Source of the DNA: Schistosoma mansoni
Taxonomy: Eukaryota > Platyhelminthes > Trematoda > Strigeidida > Schistosomatidae
Assembly: GCF_000237925.1 (NCBI RefSeq)
Contig: NW_017386057.1
Span: forward strand, 248,001 to 312,000
Reading direction: 5' to 3'
DNA: 64,000 nt
The number at the start of each line of letters is the position of its first letter. Positions within the stretch are counted from its first letter, which is position 1. The notes under the pieces are model-generated. The model was given only the letters and a program-made list of their open reading frames with translations. It made no database searches and was not told the origin of the DNA. The position numbers and the translations under genes are program-made. Shown here one piece after another: positions 25,842 to 39,594 of the stretch.

Positions 25842-27161
25842 GCTACTGCATTTCTAAGGGTGTTGTTTAATCATTTTCGGGGAATATCAGAGGTTCGTTG
25901 GTTGTTCAAGTTATTTCAAGACTTCTGGATTTATTGTATTTTACCAATAAATATTGGTGACATAGGTTTCACCATACAAGTTATGGAAACGATGGTAATT
26001 AACTACGAAAAGGTAGTCAGTCAAGTAATACTTTTGCGTTAAGTGGTCACTTTCTAAATAATAAACTGTGATTGACTATTCTCGTTTCATTTTACTATTA
26101 TTTAAGGTTCGAAATAAGTGATGATATTTTTAAACGTTTCCATAGGTTCTCAATCTGCCTCTAAACCTGTGGTGTCTCGAGTTATTACACTGATAGTGTA
26201 GAATTATAATGTCTGCTCCATTTTGTTTGTTGGTTCGTCTCTCTATACTTTCTCCCCAATCCTGCTGAAATATCACTGCGCTTTTTTGTGGAGCTTTCAG
26301 GAGTAATCCTTAAAGTTATCAAAAATGTTGACACTGGTTGAATGTTGCATGTGCTTAGTATTTCATTTGAATATTTTCCCTCATAAACCGACATTATCGT
26401 TGGTAAGCATAGCACTTTGTGGTTTTTTCGTAATGTGCGTATAAGTACTACTTCTCAACATAATAAAGTATATGGGATGGAAAGTAAATTAAAACCGAGT
26501 CATTACAAAGCTAGAAGAGTTGTGTGATGGCTACTTGTTCCCAGTTAGCTTCCAAATTTTTTCGCACACCAGGCACTTAATCTTTTTATTCCATAACTAC
26601 GATTTATCCCTTTATCTTTGTATATATTTTCTTTAATTTGCTGAACGTTTATCAGCTCATGTCACTTCTCATCTAAATTGTACAATTTATGTGCTTTTTC
26701 TGTGAAATGTTTCTTAAGTTGAATCAACGGTTTAAGAATAGATTGTACTGATTTGTAGTACTTAATCCAAATTTGTATTGATTTTAAGCAGTACTTGAGT
26801 CAGTAGGTTGGTCTAATTACATTTTGAAATAAAACTCCGATATTTATAAAGTAAATGCATAAATTCTATCCTTCAAATGTTTCTGTTGTCCCGTTAACAA
26901 TTATGAAAGTAACTAAATGTAGTTGAAAAGCTATTGAATTTTGAGTGCAGCAAATTTCCACTAATAATAAGTAAATTTACCGAAATACAATGATTTAAAT
27001 ATATTGCGTGGAATAACTACAACTTTTTAGTCATCACATTAACTTGGGTCTATGGTTGTGTACTTGAGTCAGCCACAAAATTTTTCATTTGAAAGTCAAC
27101 TAACTTATTAGCAGAATGGTGAAGTATGTAAACTAGCTAACGTTTTAGATCTTGTTTGCAG
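25842..27161. other. Spacer expected to hold the missing NPRL2 first exon
   Basis: NPRL2 needs an upstream exon ending in phase 0 with a start codon. I see no conserved segment, as the exon may code only a few residues. No other gene recognised. Confidence 0.4.
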
Positions 27162-29425
27162 GCCGGAGTTCGAACCACGGAACTGGCCGCAATCCTCTGT
27201 GCTACCTTTGAAAATGTCCAGGGGACTGTGATCGCCTATCAGTATCCACACAACTATGTTTCCCCGGTATGTTTTTCTTTTAATTATATATGTTATCCAG
27301 TATTTTAAAATTTATGTCCAGTCCTTAAAAGTTTGTATATTTTGATGCAAGCTTAAAAGGCTTGTCATCTAAACTAATCGGTCTAGTAGAGAAATAAACT
27401 TTGTTGGCTATGTTTCACTAAGAAGCTTGTTTTTACATCGCTTTTTAACTTAGAAACAAAATGTCAATCTTTGCATCACACTTTGAAAGAGTTATACCCA
27501 AGATGTTTATTTATTTGTAATATAATAAGCTGTGTATAATAAAATACCAATAAATGGCACACACATCATCAAAATACCATAATATAGAAATAGAAATCGT
27601 CAAATAAATAAAAATAATTATATTTTGAAGAATATAATTCAAATAAAACAACTATTTTCTTTTGATAGACATATATCTTATTTTTTGTGGAGAATGTAGC
27701 GGAATATTACATCAATATCGCTACTGGTCCCTGCTTTGAGATGTCTGATTACGTATTATACCACTGAGTTGTATAACCTTTGGTACACCATCCATAGACG
27801 TTTAATAGGCTATCCATGGTTCCACAGCTCTATGTCATAGTTTTTCCATATTTTTTCTTCCATCCAGTTTCATTGTCGGTGAGGATCGCTAAGTAAAAAG
27901 GCCGCTTGGTCGTCGTCTGTAGGACGAAGCTACGCCGCTATAGCCAGTAGTTAAAGACTTTAATTCCCTTTGAATCATAACATTCACTATACCTGAACGT
28001 AGGTTACTTGACATCAACATTGGTTATATTATATTGAGACTAAATATGGACAATTCTATAGAGAATTCTGGGAGATTATTAATGACTCCTAACCCCATCA
28101 TCCAAGACAAACCGAAAGTGTGGAGTTAAATGGTTATATTGTGTTCCGTTTTTTGTACCGTTCTGTGTAATGAGAAAATAAATAAGATAGTAGACGGTAA
28201 ACTTCTTGATAACCTACGCAACAGAATTTATTCCTTTATGATCTTTTTCATTTATTGACAATATGGAGTAACTCTGAAAAGTTGAGTTATACGGAGCGAT
28301 ATATTTCGTATTTAGAAATCCTCAATTATTGAACTTCCTAAGCAAACATCAATAGCACTTTGCTGTTATCTCTAAGTCAATGCAACTATGTTTTACAAAA
28401 ATAATGCTTAAGAATCATTATAACTTCAATAAATAGCAAACTGATTTACGACTTGGTGTAGTGGTATCGTATTGAATTATCACCTTATTAACACTTTGCA
28501 AATGAAACCCACACCTAAATATGTCAAAACCATATGTGAATAAAAGCCTTTCACAATTTAGATCACTTTGTTTGAACTTTAAGTTGTTTCAGTGTTTTAT
28601 TGACCTATGTATCTATCACATTCATTAGATGTACCTCCTATCACCGTGTTAAATGGTTGTTTTTTTAAGTCAATAATCTGCTTACTAATGTTTACAGTAG
28701 TTGACCTATAACACACTTCCATTTTCTCATTTGCTTTTCATAGACCCAATTTAAGGAGATTGGCAACGCTGTTATCCCACGAGCTGAATTAGCTTTTCGG
28801 TTAGTAACAATAGAGGCTTTCAGACACTATGTGATTGGCTGCCTGCAACGCATCGAAGGTGTCCAGTATAAGAGAAACACATTGCAGTTCAATATATGTC
28901 TTGTCATTAAGCCAAAAGCAACTGCTAATCGGGATGATATATCACATTGGCAGTTCTGGGACGATCATTCAGCTGGCGGTTTGAGACCTAACGTCCAAGC
29001 AGCTTACGAGGCATTAACACTAAAGATTAATAGATATTTTTATGCTTTAGAAGAACAATGTGGATTTCTGTCTCGCTCATTAGGACATCATGAAGGTGTA
29101 GAAAAGTGCGTAAAATTACTTCGCCTTAAATCAATTTACAAACAATTACATGAATCCGGAATGTGTATTCTTTCGTTTCCCAATAGTGGCTCTTTGTACT
29201 TGCGGGTATGTTTTATTAGTCCTAACAATGTCTTCAAAATTATTTCGCAAATGTTATGTATACAACTAACAATCTTCTCGATTAGAAAATTTGTCTCGTT
29301 GAAACGACCGAGGCAAAAATAATGAAATAGGTTACCATGGTAGTAATGCTTCAAGATCATTCTTGTCACTTTACAGTCAAATGAAACTAAGTTTCAACTA
29401 TTTCACTAACCTTATATAGACCATG

Positions 29426-29466
<41 letters not shown>

Positions 29467-32400
29467 TGTTAACTTTGGCATTATTTAGTCGAAATTAGAT
29501 AAATTCCAATAAATTTGGTACACTTTTTGCGTACTGACATGAATTGGATTCATATGAGTGGGACTCATACACATACTGAAAGTCGGATAATGAATTGGTA
29601 GTTGATGTTTATTGTTTATAAATGCTGTTTGACTTTTCTTAATCATTATCTTTTGAGGAGGTAACTGTGATATTTAGACTAATTTAACACGATTTTGAGT
29701 CTAATTATTTGTGAAAATTGAATTCTCCGAAATATTTTCCACTTCATTAAGTTAAATATTTTAGATTTCTTCATATAATTCCAATTTTTCTTTTACTAGT
29801 TTAGTCCTAGACAGGATCATGGTTCGTATAGCAATTTGTCATTTGACATGTTTGAACTGGTTTCTGAGGAGATTCTTAAGGAAAGTAATGTTGATGATAA
29901 TGATTGGGGATTAGAATTTGGTCAAAAAATTCGACAGTTCAATCTTCATCATAATAATCAAATTGTTTTTCCTAATTTCAATCCTCAAAGTGAATCAGAG
30001 ATTACTGATAATTGTGTGTTTGTTTTAATCGCTTCTCCAACTTATCATCGTCATTCTAAAGTGGGTTACAATTTGAATGGTGGTTGGAGACCGTTAGATG
30101 CTGTAGCTCAACGTGTTTTACCTTATATCAACGGTAGACGACGTTTAATTGAATTGGCTCAGCTAGCTCAATTAGACGTGGCTATAGCTCGTCTATGTTT
30201 AATTGAGCTTGCTCGAATAGGATTAGTTCGTGCCTTACCATATCCTACATTTATAATGCAACTTCTTCAAGCTGATAAGTTTTCCAATTCAACACTTATT
30301 CCTGGATGGTTAGGTTTGCCACGACTGGCCACTCTACTTACAGACTCCTCTCTTAGCAAGATGTGCTTGGAAACTGTGGTAAGCATTTTACTTGCTTTTT
30401 TCTTTTCTCAGACTTTTAGTTGCACTATTAGCTAAAGTTGATCGTTGAACATCAATACTAAATGTAGAACTATTCATTTTAGAATACTGAATACTTAATT
30501 ATCCATCAGATGAACAACGATGATCAATGCAAATCAAAAGTGTATAGAACTAGGTGTCTAAAACACGTACTATGGTCGTGACTATTCGTTTTATTTTGAT
30601 TATTTCAAACAACGTTGTCATTCTACGCTCAGTCATTATTTTTCTAGAGTTTTACTGTTACTTTCGGAATGATCGTACTTGCAATTCACTACGAAAATAT
30701 ATCTGTAAACCTCAATTAGTGCTTATTGTGCCAATATATAATCAAAGGAAAAATGTTTCTTGTATTAGGTATACAGAAATTATTTACAAAAAATACAATA
30801 GGCTACATAACAGTTAGTAGCTATGTTTAAAAGCACAATGCCAGAAAGCGGTCAAAATGGGAAATGAAACCACAAATATTAGAAACTCCTACAAGTAAAT
30901 AAGTTAGGTATTATCACCGTTGAATCCTAGTTTAGTGGTTTTGTGGTTAAGTGTTCGCTCTAGCCCGTAGGTTCTAGGTTCGAGTCCCGCATGTCGGGCC
31001 GTGTATGAATACTGCTGAGAAGCCCTACACTAGAACGAAGCGGGTGTCCAGTGCTTTCATGTTTTCAACGGTAGTCTAACATTGGTCATTTCATGATCTC
31101 AAAAACACTCAACAATCTCCACAACCCTATACTGACAACTTACTAATAGTTTAATGGATGCAAGAAGATCCAGAGTAGTTTTTACAAATATTAAGGAGTT
31201 TCAATTACAATAATGAGTAAGTTTAATGTTAAAAATTCATAAAAACAGCTATCAATGCTGGACAATGGAAGGATGTAACTCGCGATATGCTCAAAATGAC
31301 TGAAAATGAAGTTAGTTACTAATTGTTAATAAGTAGCATAATGTAACATACAAAAGGTAATCTAAATTAGAAGAAATGAAAATTAAATTATCAAACAGAA
31401 CTAATACACAGTTTTGAGGAGGAGTGTATGAAAAGTTTATGAGGATTTATTTACCGATGCTTAGAAAGTTACATCTTGCCTAATGAGATCACTTAAAATA
31501 AAACAGTCTGAGGTTTAGGTTCAAGGTGTTCAGAATAGAAAAAAATAATCAATTCAAGAAGTTATGAGTATTCAGAAACTGATATAAATGCTTGTTTTTG
31601 GACTTCGTAATTGTTAATTTTTAGAACTGTAATGATCATTTTATGTTGAGGTGTATGCCTCCAGAAAATATAATAATGACGATATATATATATATATATC
31701 TGTAAACCTCAATTAGTGCTTATTGTGCCAATATATAATCAAAGGATATATATATATATATTACCGGATGGATTTTATGAAATATGCTGAAAATTTTAAA
31801 TTTACGCTTGTATAGATACAAGTTTGTTTTGGTATTTCTTGTATTGGCTTGATGTTTTTCTGTAATTATCAATAATGATGATGCGTACTACTATTATATA
31901 TGTATTTAGTTTTTTGTATTGTTTTCTTTGCATTCAGATAGTATTTACTTCGAATCGTCATAAATTACAAAGTTTATGCATTCACGATATTTTCCGTCTG
32001 TATACAATCCTTTGTGGTTCATCCAATTTTAGTCTGTCATATTTAATTTCAGCCAATCCGCATATTCGATTTATTGAATGTTCATCTCATATGAACTCAT
32101 CATTTTCTACATCATCGTATCATTCCCTTCCTTTTGTAAGATCATCGAAACTTTGTAATTGTTATACATCTTATCATCAAACACATTATCATTACTGTAA
32201 AATTAGTTTATTAAGTCTTGTACAATTTGGTGAAGTAAATGGTTTAATAAGACGAATTCAATGTTATCCTATAAGTGATAAATTAGAATTATCTGCTGAA
32301 CAACAAATTAAATATCGGATGTCATCATCAGTTATGTCATCAAAAGAAGCAATTCCTGCAATAATAACAACTACTACAACTGTTACGACAACCAGTAGTA

Positions 32401-32948
32401 CGAGTTCCAATACAAGTATACAACAGCAATTAATACAATTTCAAACTAAAAATTCTTCATCTGTATTACGGCATAATTCACGTAAATTTACTAAAAAACC
32501 ACAAATAATTAATGAACAAACATGGTCTATTTCAAGATCCTTACTCATGGATGGTCAGCATAGTTTAGATTCAATTATTACATTTTTATTAACAAATAAT
32601 GGTAGTACAACAAAATATTCTTCATGTGGATTTAAAATACCAGAATATATTAGTGATTTATTAAATTTATATCGTTTTGATGAAGAATGTCTCGGTAGAC
32701 AAATATCTTATTGTGATCGTGATTTATCTTTGTTTAATAAAACTAAAACTTCTGGTAGTTTCAGTTTCAGTCCTGATGAAACTAATTTTACCATTCATAA
32801 CAATAATAATAGTCAAACTGTTGAAGAAATTATTGTACATGATCGAATATGGTCTAAACCAGAAAGTAATATGACAACATTTGTAGAGCCATTAAATTTG
32901 GATAAGATAAACTTTATATTACCGGATCTTTATTGGATGTGGCGTTGA
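27162..32948 (+). CDS. NPRL2: NPRL2-like GATOR1 subunit (first exon not found)
   Basis: Nitrogen permease regulator 2-like protein; with NPRL3 and DEPDC5 it forms GATOR1, the GTPase-activating complex for RagA/B that restrains TORC1 at the lysosome when amino acids are low. Four exons, all phase 0: 27162-27266, 28744-29205, 29800-30378, 31938-32948 (717 residues plus stop). Matches to human NPRL2 in order: FENVQGTVIAYQYP (human GPKITYQVP region), IGCLQRIEGVQYKRNTLQFN, VLPYINGRRRL (human ILPYIDGFRHI), LCIHDIFRLY (DVFQLY) and LVQFGEVNGLIRRIQCYPI. The part seen is nearly twice the 380 residues of human NPRL2. Extra sequence lies ahead of VLPYING, after ANPHIRFIE, in a Thr/Ser-rich tract (TTTTTVTTTSSTSSNTS) and at the C-terminus. 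No start codon is in the first exon, so a short 5' exon lies upstream, probably in 25.9-27.1 kb. Family very secure; intron edges inferred. Confidence 0.92.
27690..27960. repeat. Unclassified GC-richer segment in an NPRL2 intron
   Basis: A stretch of higher GC than the intron around it, with short runs such as TGGTCGTCGTCTGTAGGACG. It resembles a transposon remnant in composition, but no coding motif, terminal repeat or second copy was found in the window. Confidence 0.3.
29429..29464. repeat. (AT)18 microsatellite
   Basis: Uninterrupted 36-nt AT dinucleotide run in the NPRL2 intron between the exons ending at 29205 and starting at 29800. Confidence 0.95.
30697..30749 (+). repeat. 53-nt segment, apparent source of the copy at 31694-31746
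   Basis: The same 53 bases recur 997 nt downstream without a mismatch. Here the segment sits in ordinary intron sequence, so this is the probable donor. Confidence 0.9.
30928..31150 (+). repeat. Hammerhead-type tRNA-derived SINE, decayed
   Basis: A-box-like TGGTTTTGTGGTTAAGTG is followed by B box GGTTCGAGTCCC and a tRNA-like GCCCGTAGGTTCTAGG. Then comes a degraded hammerhead, ACTG CTGAGAA ... ACGAAGC ... GTC CAGTGC (31010-31052), and the 3' part with TTTTCAACGGTAGTCTAAC and CAATCTCCACAACCC, matching the other copies. Core positions have changed, so ribozyme activity is unlikely. Lies in the last NPRL2 intron. Confidence 0.75.
31682..31761. repeat. (TA)n tract interrupted by the copied 53-nt segment
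   Basis: AT runs at 31682-31699 and 31746-31761 flank the segment identical to 30697-30749. The arrangement looks like a copied insertion into a microsatellite. Confidence 0.85.
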
Positions 32949-33791
32949 AATGATTAATTTTGTCAATTTATCACTTTTCCTGATGTTAAATTCTTTACTT
33001 TATCAATCTATTCCTCTCTGACATTGATTTATTTCAACAATGTGATATTGTACAGTGTATAGTCATAAAATGAACTGATGTTAATATTTAGTTTCTTTTA
33101 CTCTTATGCAGCTATTATGAAGATTTTGTTGCTTAATAAGACTTTCTTACCCAAATGTTATCGGTTGATTTTTGTACCAACCTTTGTCTTGATTTATTTA
33201 TTCAATGAAAACCTTTAAGTTTTACATTTAATTTGTTCTCCTTTATCTTCAAACTATCTTAATTAACTCTTGTGAGAAACAATTTTAAATATGAAGTCGT
33301 AATAACGTAACAAAATGTCGATTGTAAAGAGATTTCTATTTGCTCAATCTACTCTCATTGACATTTGTTTAAATTTATCATTCTTAAATGATTTCAACTT
33401 TTGATATTTTGTACAAATTATGGTAGTATACACTTCTTGTATAGAGCTGTACTCATGGATTGGTCTATTTCTCGGGTAGTTTCTTGTCTATTTTATTCTT
33501 AATGATATAGAATAAGTCGCTTTTTTTCGTCTTAATAACTTCTTCAAACATTTGTAAATAATGTAGTCAGTTTTCTTATTTATGTCAACTGCACGCTTAC
33601 GTAAAAAAAACCCATACAGCTTATTGTGATGCTAATTTTGTTACCTTAAAACTGAAGTAGAAATCCCTTAGTAGTTCATATATCTTGTATCTTTGTCTAT
33701 CTTTTTAAAGATCGAGATAAGATAGCATTAGAATTTTTAAGTAAAACTTATATAAGGGGGCTATATAAATGATAGATGATGATTTTTAGTA

Positions 33792-34293
33792 GGCCCCAAA
33801 TGCTCTGGTATGGCCGAGAGTGGGAAGAGTACGCTCTCACATGACCACACGTATATAGCCTCTGCCATGGAAGTTCTACTCACCGCCTTCTCGTGGCGGG
33901 GGTGTTGTTTACGAAATTCAGAGGACGAAAAGCGAATGCCCAGCGCTCTAACCCGGTTGGTGGACACGGAGGGTCCACCTAGGGGGATTGGAAACCTTGA
34001 TTCCAAACCAATAGTGCACATGGAATCCAGTATCCTGAGGGAACAAATGGCGTATGAACCAATCGTTGATCACCGGCTACCATGGGACTGCATCTCCTCA
34101 CGATGCTCCACTGCCTTGTAGATCGGACCTTTAGATCAAAGGCTCCGGGTGTAGCCTTCTAAGAAAACCACCTGCTTCAGTTTGGGCATCTGGGCAGTAT
34201 CATAGACGTCACATAAATCAAACGAGATTTGTGTGGTGCATATATACCTGGTGTCCCTTTGTACCAATCTTTATATATTCAATTAAATAAATA
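33792..34293 (+). repeat. 0.53-kb interspersed retroposon, copy 3 (older)
   Basis: Same element as at 8847 and 25308 but on the plus strand, starting GGCCCCAAATGCTCTGG and ending TTCAATTAAATAAATAA. Many substitutions and small indels against the other two show an older insertion. Flanks ATTTTTAGTA (33782-33791) and ATTTTTGATA (34294-34303) agree at eight of ten positions and may be a decayed target-site duplication. Lies about 0.85 kb beyond the NPRL2 stop. Confidence 0.75.
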
Positions 34294-34303
34294 ATTTTTG
34301 ATA

Positions 34304-37300
34304 GACATCTTTGAATATTTGTAATTTAAATACTCATTACAGTTTGATTTGTTGTCACTTTGTATATTTCGCTTATAACCAAAATTAAAGATTGAGTTAA
34401 GTGATTGTTACTATCGGTCTAATCATTCTATAGGTAACAAAAATTGTTAATTGAATTAGCTATTTGTATATTAAATAGGAACTTCATGTTAACACATGAA
34501 AATCACTCACAAATATGTGTTAAGTATGTCATTTCGTAATAATTACATCCCTGGAACAAAATATGTAATTTAAGTCACAGGGAAAAAATTTTTTATTTAC
34601 ATTTTAAGAGTTCTTTTTTACGCGTAAAACCAAATTGGGTTTTCTACTGTTCACAACAGTATTGGCTGATTCTCGAGACTACATCCAATAACCCACATAT
34701 TTCCCATTGTGTTAACATTGGTGTTATCGATAGACATATTTTCTGTATTCAGTTGTCTACTTGACTGCAGTGGACGAAAGGAATTTCAAATAGTAATATG
34801 GAGTACCACCGATTCTGGATTATTGGTAGTTAAGCTGTACATAAGTTTTATACTGTTTCGGCTTGTTAGACAAGTGTTTACACGTACATCAAAAATTCAA
34901 AATCTACAGTATTTTTACCTTCACATTTGTGGTCAGCATATACTTGAACTATTCATGTCTCTTTTACATCAAAAATTAATGTACAAGTGAAGACGGTTTT
35001 CTTAAAAACAGAAATTCAGCCACTATTTGAATTAGGTTGGTAAACGTTTCAACCCATGAAATGAATTTAGTATAAATACTTAAGCTACTTATCAGTAGTG
35101 ACTGTTCTACATTTTCATTGATGAAAAGTCGACATACTTCAGTAACTAGCTCATTACAAATGGATTTATTAGATTAAGTCGATGAGAAGTGATAATTTGA
35201 GAGGAAGATCAAATTTATGACCATGAGGAACTTGTTCTGCACTTGGAAACGTACATATTTGGACTGTGCTAATATTATCTTATTATTAACGATTCTTATT
35301 TATTTTCCTTTAATCAGTTTTCAGCATTACTTCTCAGTATCATGTTACTGCTGGAAGTATTAGCTGGCTCAAAATCGTATCAGATGGATGGTGGAATAAA
35401 ACCATTAATCAATTTGGTTTTCGATATAGATATCTTGAAATTGCGTTGTAACTGAAATGATACCATTATGAAACAGTTCACTAATATTTTGATTGTTTTA
35501 AGATTTATTGATGTAACGAATAGATCAGTATGGTAATCTCAACTAGCTTGTTCAAAGCTCTACAGTTGTGGAAATGTAAGCAATAAATTCAGTCCGAAAT
35601 CAATGTTTGTTTGTTTATGGTAAGTTGTAATCAGAATATTGACTACTTGGCTTTAAATACGATTCATGATAGGATGAATATATTACACATGAGAAATAAT
35701 AATTAGGGTAAACAGAGTTGTGTTGGTAATTAGTCTAAACTTTGTTAGGTATAGGCTATCAGACTAGCGTCCATGTGATTATCATAACCGATAGTTGATG
35801 ATGTTGGATGGTATGGCTCAGAATCGATCGTGACAGAGCAGATGCATTCATCCATTGTGTTTCTTTAGATCTTGAGTTTCGAGATTATCTTATAATTACC
35901 ATTCTACAAATTCTTTCTTAAATTATATTGACTATGCCTAATGTTTTTGCTACCACTGACACTGTTACTATTTCTCCTGCCATGGCATTTATTTTGATCG
36001 TTTCATCTCCCTATGGCGATATGATGAGGTGACTGAAGCCTATGTCAAGTTCTACGTTGCTTCTAATTTACGTTATTCGTCCTGGAATTACGTCAACTGA
36101 TATTGAATGCTTTTTTGTAATAAGCCCGGATTTGTACTGGGGCTTTTAGTATTGTATTAGCTTGAACCATTTATTTTGCGTGTGTTTGTGAGTATCTGCC
36201 TTTGTCAGTCTCGTTAACCTCATCTAAAATCAATTCACTGCCTCTGTTTTGATAGTTGGACGACAATATGCGACTATAACATTAAATAGGAGGTAAATGT
36301 ATAAAGGCTTTAAAATATTGATTTATTTAACTTTAAGATGATTTTTAAGAATGTTGCTACTTTCTAGTCAACATGTATTTCTGTAAGAGAAACTCCTGAA
36401 TTTCTAGTGGGAAAAGATGGAGCTCAGTCATATCAACAATAATGGTTAATGTTAATGTTCAGTGATCGCTTACTACACAGAATCAGCTAAAGTTGAAAAT
36501 AAAGACTATTAGATACCAAGCTGGTAGTCTAGAGACAACAAAGTCACAACGCACTCTAAAGTTCCCTTGCTAAAACAAAACAGTCCAATCCTCTACAGTT
36601 TTCAACAAGTGTCTGACTAAAGTTTGTTGGTAATGTAAACCATTTTCAGCTATTTTATTTTCGTTTATTTTAAATAAACCAAATGTATAATTTGAGGTAA
36701 ATACATAAAAATGTTCCGCGAGAGATGATTTGCTGTGGAAAAATTTGAACTTGTGTTAATTATTTAGCACTAATTGTTTATTGAACGTTAACTAATATTA
36801 TGTTGGATGGTACTTTTCGGTTATCGGTATTTATGTATCAAGTTGTGATTCAGTCACCAGACTAAATAAACAGACAATGTGACCCATATAATTGAATGAT
36901 ATCATCTCTAACTGAAGTACTGGGTGACTCGGTCTCTAATCACATAAAAAGCACTGCTTCGCTTAAGATTGTAGACGTGCCTTGCTGACATATGGAAGCT
37001 AGTAAGGAATATTAGTTCAAGGTTTCTTCATAAATAGCTTCAGTCAATTAAAAGTCGGGAGATTTCTGGCAAACTAGACACTGTTTGCTCAATAACTACT
37101 GAAAACAAAAGATTGGCATTTAGGTTAATATTTACGTATTGCTCACCAACAAAACCATTCTTCAAATACTGTAAAACCTTCAAGCTTTCATATAATCGCT
37201 TTAATAGTTTTACTTCATATCTAGATATAATAGATTTGCGTATTGAACTGTCAATTAGTTCTGTTGGATATTGTTTTATGATATACACCCATTTAATAAG

Positions 37301-39447
37301 TTAATGGAAACGGAGTTTAGTTTAAATCCTTGTGTGGATACTTCGGGATCATTTAGAGGTGGTCATTGAATTTTAGATTCATCTACAAATGAATTAAGTA
37401 ACTCAATCTAAATCATAATTAGTTTATTAATCATAAACTACGTTTTAAAAGACTGTTACACAATAACTAGATGTAGTAAAATGTCCAACTTACGGTTTAT
37501 TTCTCTTTTTCGGAAACTAAACCTTTTCAAGTTGTTTCAGAGTAAACAGCCTAAGTTGTGCTCATTTCTTCGACATTGAGAAAATTGAATACATAAATGT
37601 AATCTTTTATCGAAGACATGAACACAGCTGAAGTTGAGTTTAACTCTTTAGCTAGAATTCACTAAGCGAAAAGACAACGGTTTAAATAAAGTTGTATCAA
37701 GTTACAAACGAAATAATGAAAGTTGAATTATCTCATTCAATTTATATATGCACATATCACCATAATGATTGGTTAGTGAAATTAATTATTAATTACATCA
37801 TTGAACTCAGGCATTTGACCCCAAAGTGTAGTGAAACGAACTCAAGTTTATCACATCATTTCTACAGTGACAAAGTCTATAACATAATATTAATTACTAC
37901 ATTTTCTCATATATCTTTAGCTCTGTGTGTTTATGTGTGTATATATATGTGCTTGTCATCATAATTCACAGTATAGACAAAGATGTCTATTATTCTCTTA
38001 ACTATTACAGTGCATGATTCTTTATGATATTTTAATTGTTTGAATTATACTGTTAATCATATTGATAGTGATCTAATCGAAATGAACATGGTGCATGATC
38101 GATTGGATTCGGTGCAGTAATAACTATTTTGAAACAAGTCACAAGCGAAATTTCATAGGGTACAAACGTGTATGTATGTGTAAAAAGAGTTCACTATCAT
38201 ATGAATATATATAGTTATTAATTGTAAAGAGCTATGGTCCAAAAGCAGCTTATGTGGCCAGAATCATACATTTTATTTGAAAAATTTTACATGTATATGT
38301 ATATATATAGAATGACATAACATGGTAGATTATTTCGATTGTAGAACTAGCCGATTCAGCAGTTGTAATGTTGTTATTGATGGTGATGAACATTATAAAA
38401 ATAAATGTTGTTGTAATCATGTTTCACTTTAATAATAATATGATGATGATTTCGTGTTTTGAATTGCTTTGAATCATTGTTTTACTTTATAGGTTCAAGT
38501 GACAAATAGCTTGAATAATAATAGTAATAATGGCAATTATTATTATTTCTCTTCTTTAAAAAGGAATTTAAGACCTTCAGGATAGAGTATCTAGGTCAGG
38601 ATTCAGTAGTTTTTATTCCCAATGTCGATCACTCCATAACAATACTCACTGATTATTGATTTCCGATCAGTGATATTCGCTCTATATATTTGAACTTCAG
38701 CAAAACTTACAGAGTCCCTCTGAAAGCTGGCAATGATAATGTAACACTTAAAATGGAAATTCTTTCAAAACAAATAAGACGCTAGTTTTAAATTTTTTGT
38801 TTTTTAGAGGCAAATATTCAAAATAAGGGAACATTTAATTTCAGAAAATCGATATAAGCTTTAAGTTTGGGCTTATGGCAATAACATCATAGCCTTATAC
38901 TTTTGCAAGTATTCCAAATATATATTATCTAATAAATCCTAGTCCATACATCCGTTCAAGTAACTACAATTCGTAGAATATATCTTTACTGAAGCCTCTA
39001 TTCTCTGTTTGGCTCTGATAAGAGGTAATTATTTAGCACAAGACTTATTCTTACGTATAAACGAAACCATTATTAAAAAATTACTAAGTGTAGAATAGTT
39101 GTCTAATGTAATCTTAACTGAACAGTCCATATTTATATAACTATTTCCATATTATATCAATGAGTTTTAAGCAACACAGAAAACTGGTTGACATTTTAAA
39201 TAACAGACTTGACAGGATCTGTCAATATTTTCACCCATAAACAACTTATGCAAGGCTAAGACTGATATTACAGAGATGCTCTTGTCACGATCACTTTAAA
39301 TTACACTGTAAATTCAGGAAACTGGTAAGCTGTATTTTAAAAAACTATCAGATATAAAGCATTCACTATAACTTTAAAGTCGTGCCATTAAAAATTTATA
39401 TTAATTATAATAAACTATAAAATTGTCAGAAACATAATTAACATTTT

Positions 39448-39494
<47 letters not shown>

Positions 39495-39590
39495 ATTTAC
39501 TTATCTGGTTAGTATTCAAATTCTAATACATTGAACTGAACAGTATTTGACACTAAATAATCAATAATTTAGTGTGTATATATCCGCCGT
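34304..39590. other. Long stretch without a recognised gene
   Basis: AT-rich, many short chance frames. At about 35770-36290 the composition changes (ATGGCTCAGAATCGATCGTG and following), which suggests a decayed dispersed repeat, but I could not name it. Short AAT- and TA-rich patches at 38515-38550. No exon-like conservation seen. Confidence 0.5.
39450..39491. repeat. (TA)21 microsatellite
   Basis: Uninterrupted 42-nt TA run about 100 nt upstream of the SR2-like fragment. Confidence 0.95.
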
Positions 39591-39594
39591 ATAC

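Noticed and set aside
28445-28515. tRNA-like TTGGTGTAGTGGTATCG
   Set aside because: Only the A-box-like part is present; no supporting T arm.
30928-31010. tRNA gene with good A and B boxes
   Set aside because: The body continues into SINE sequence with a hammerhead remnant and does not close a cloverleaf acceptor stem; it is a tRNA-derived SINE.
34709-34990. 93-codon plus frame
   Set aside because: AT-driven open frame without splice context or family resemblance.
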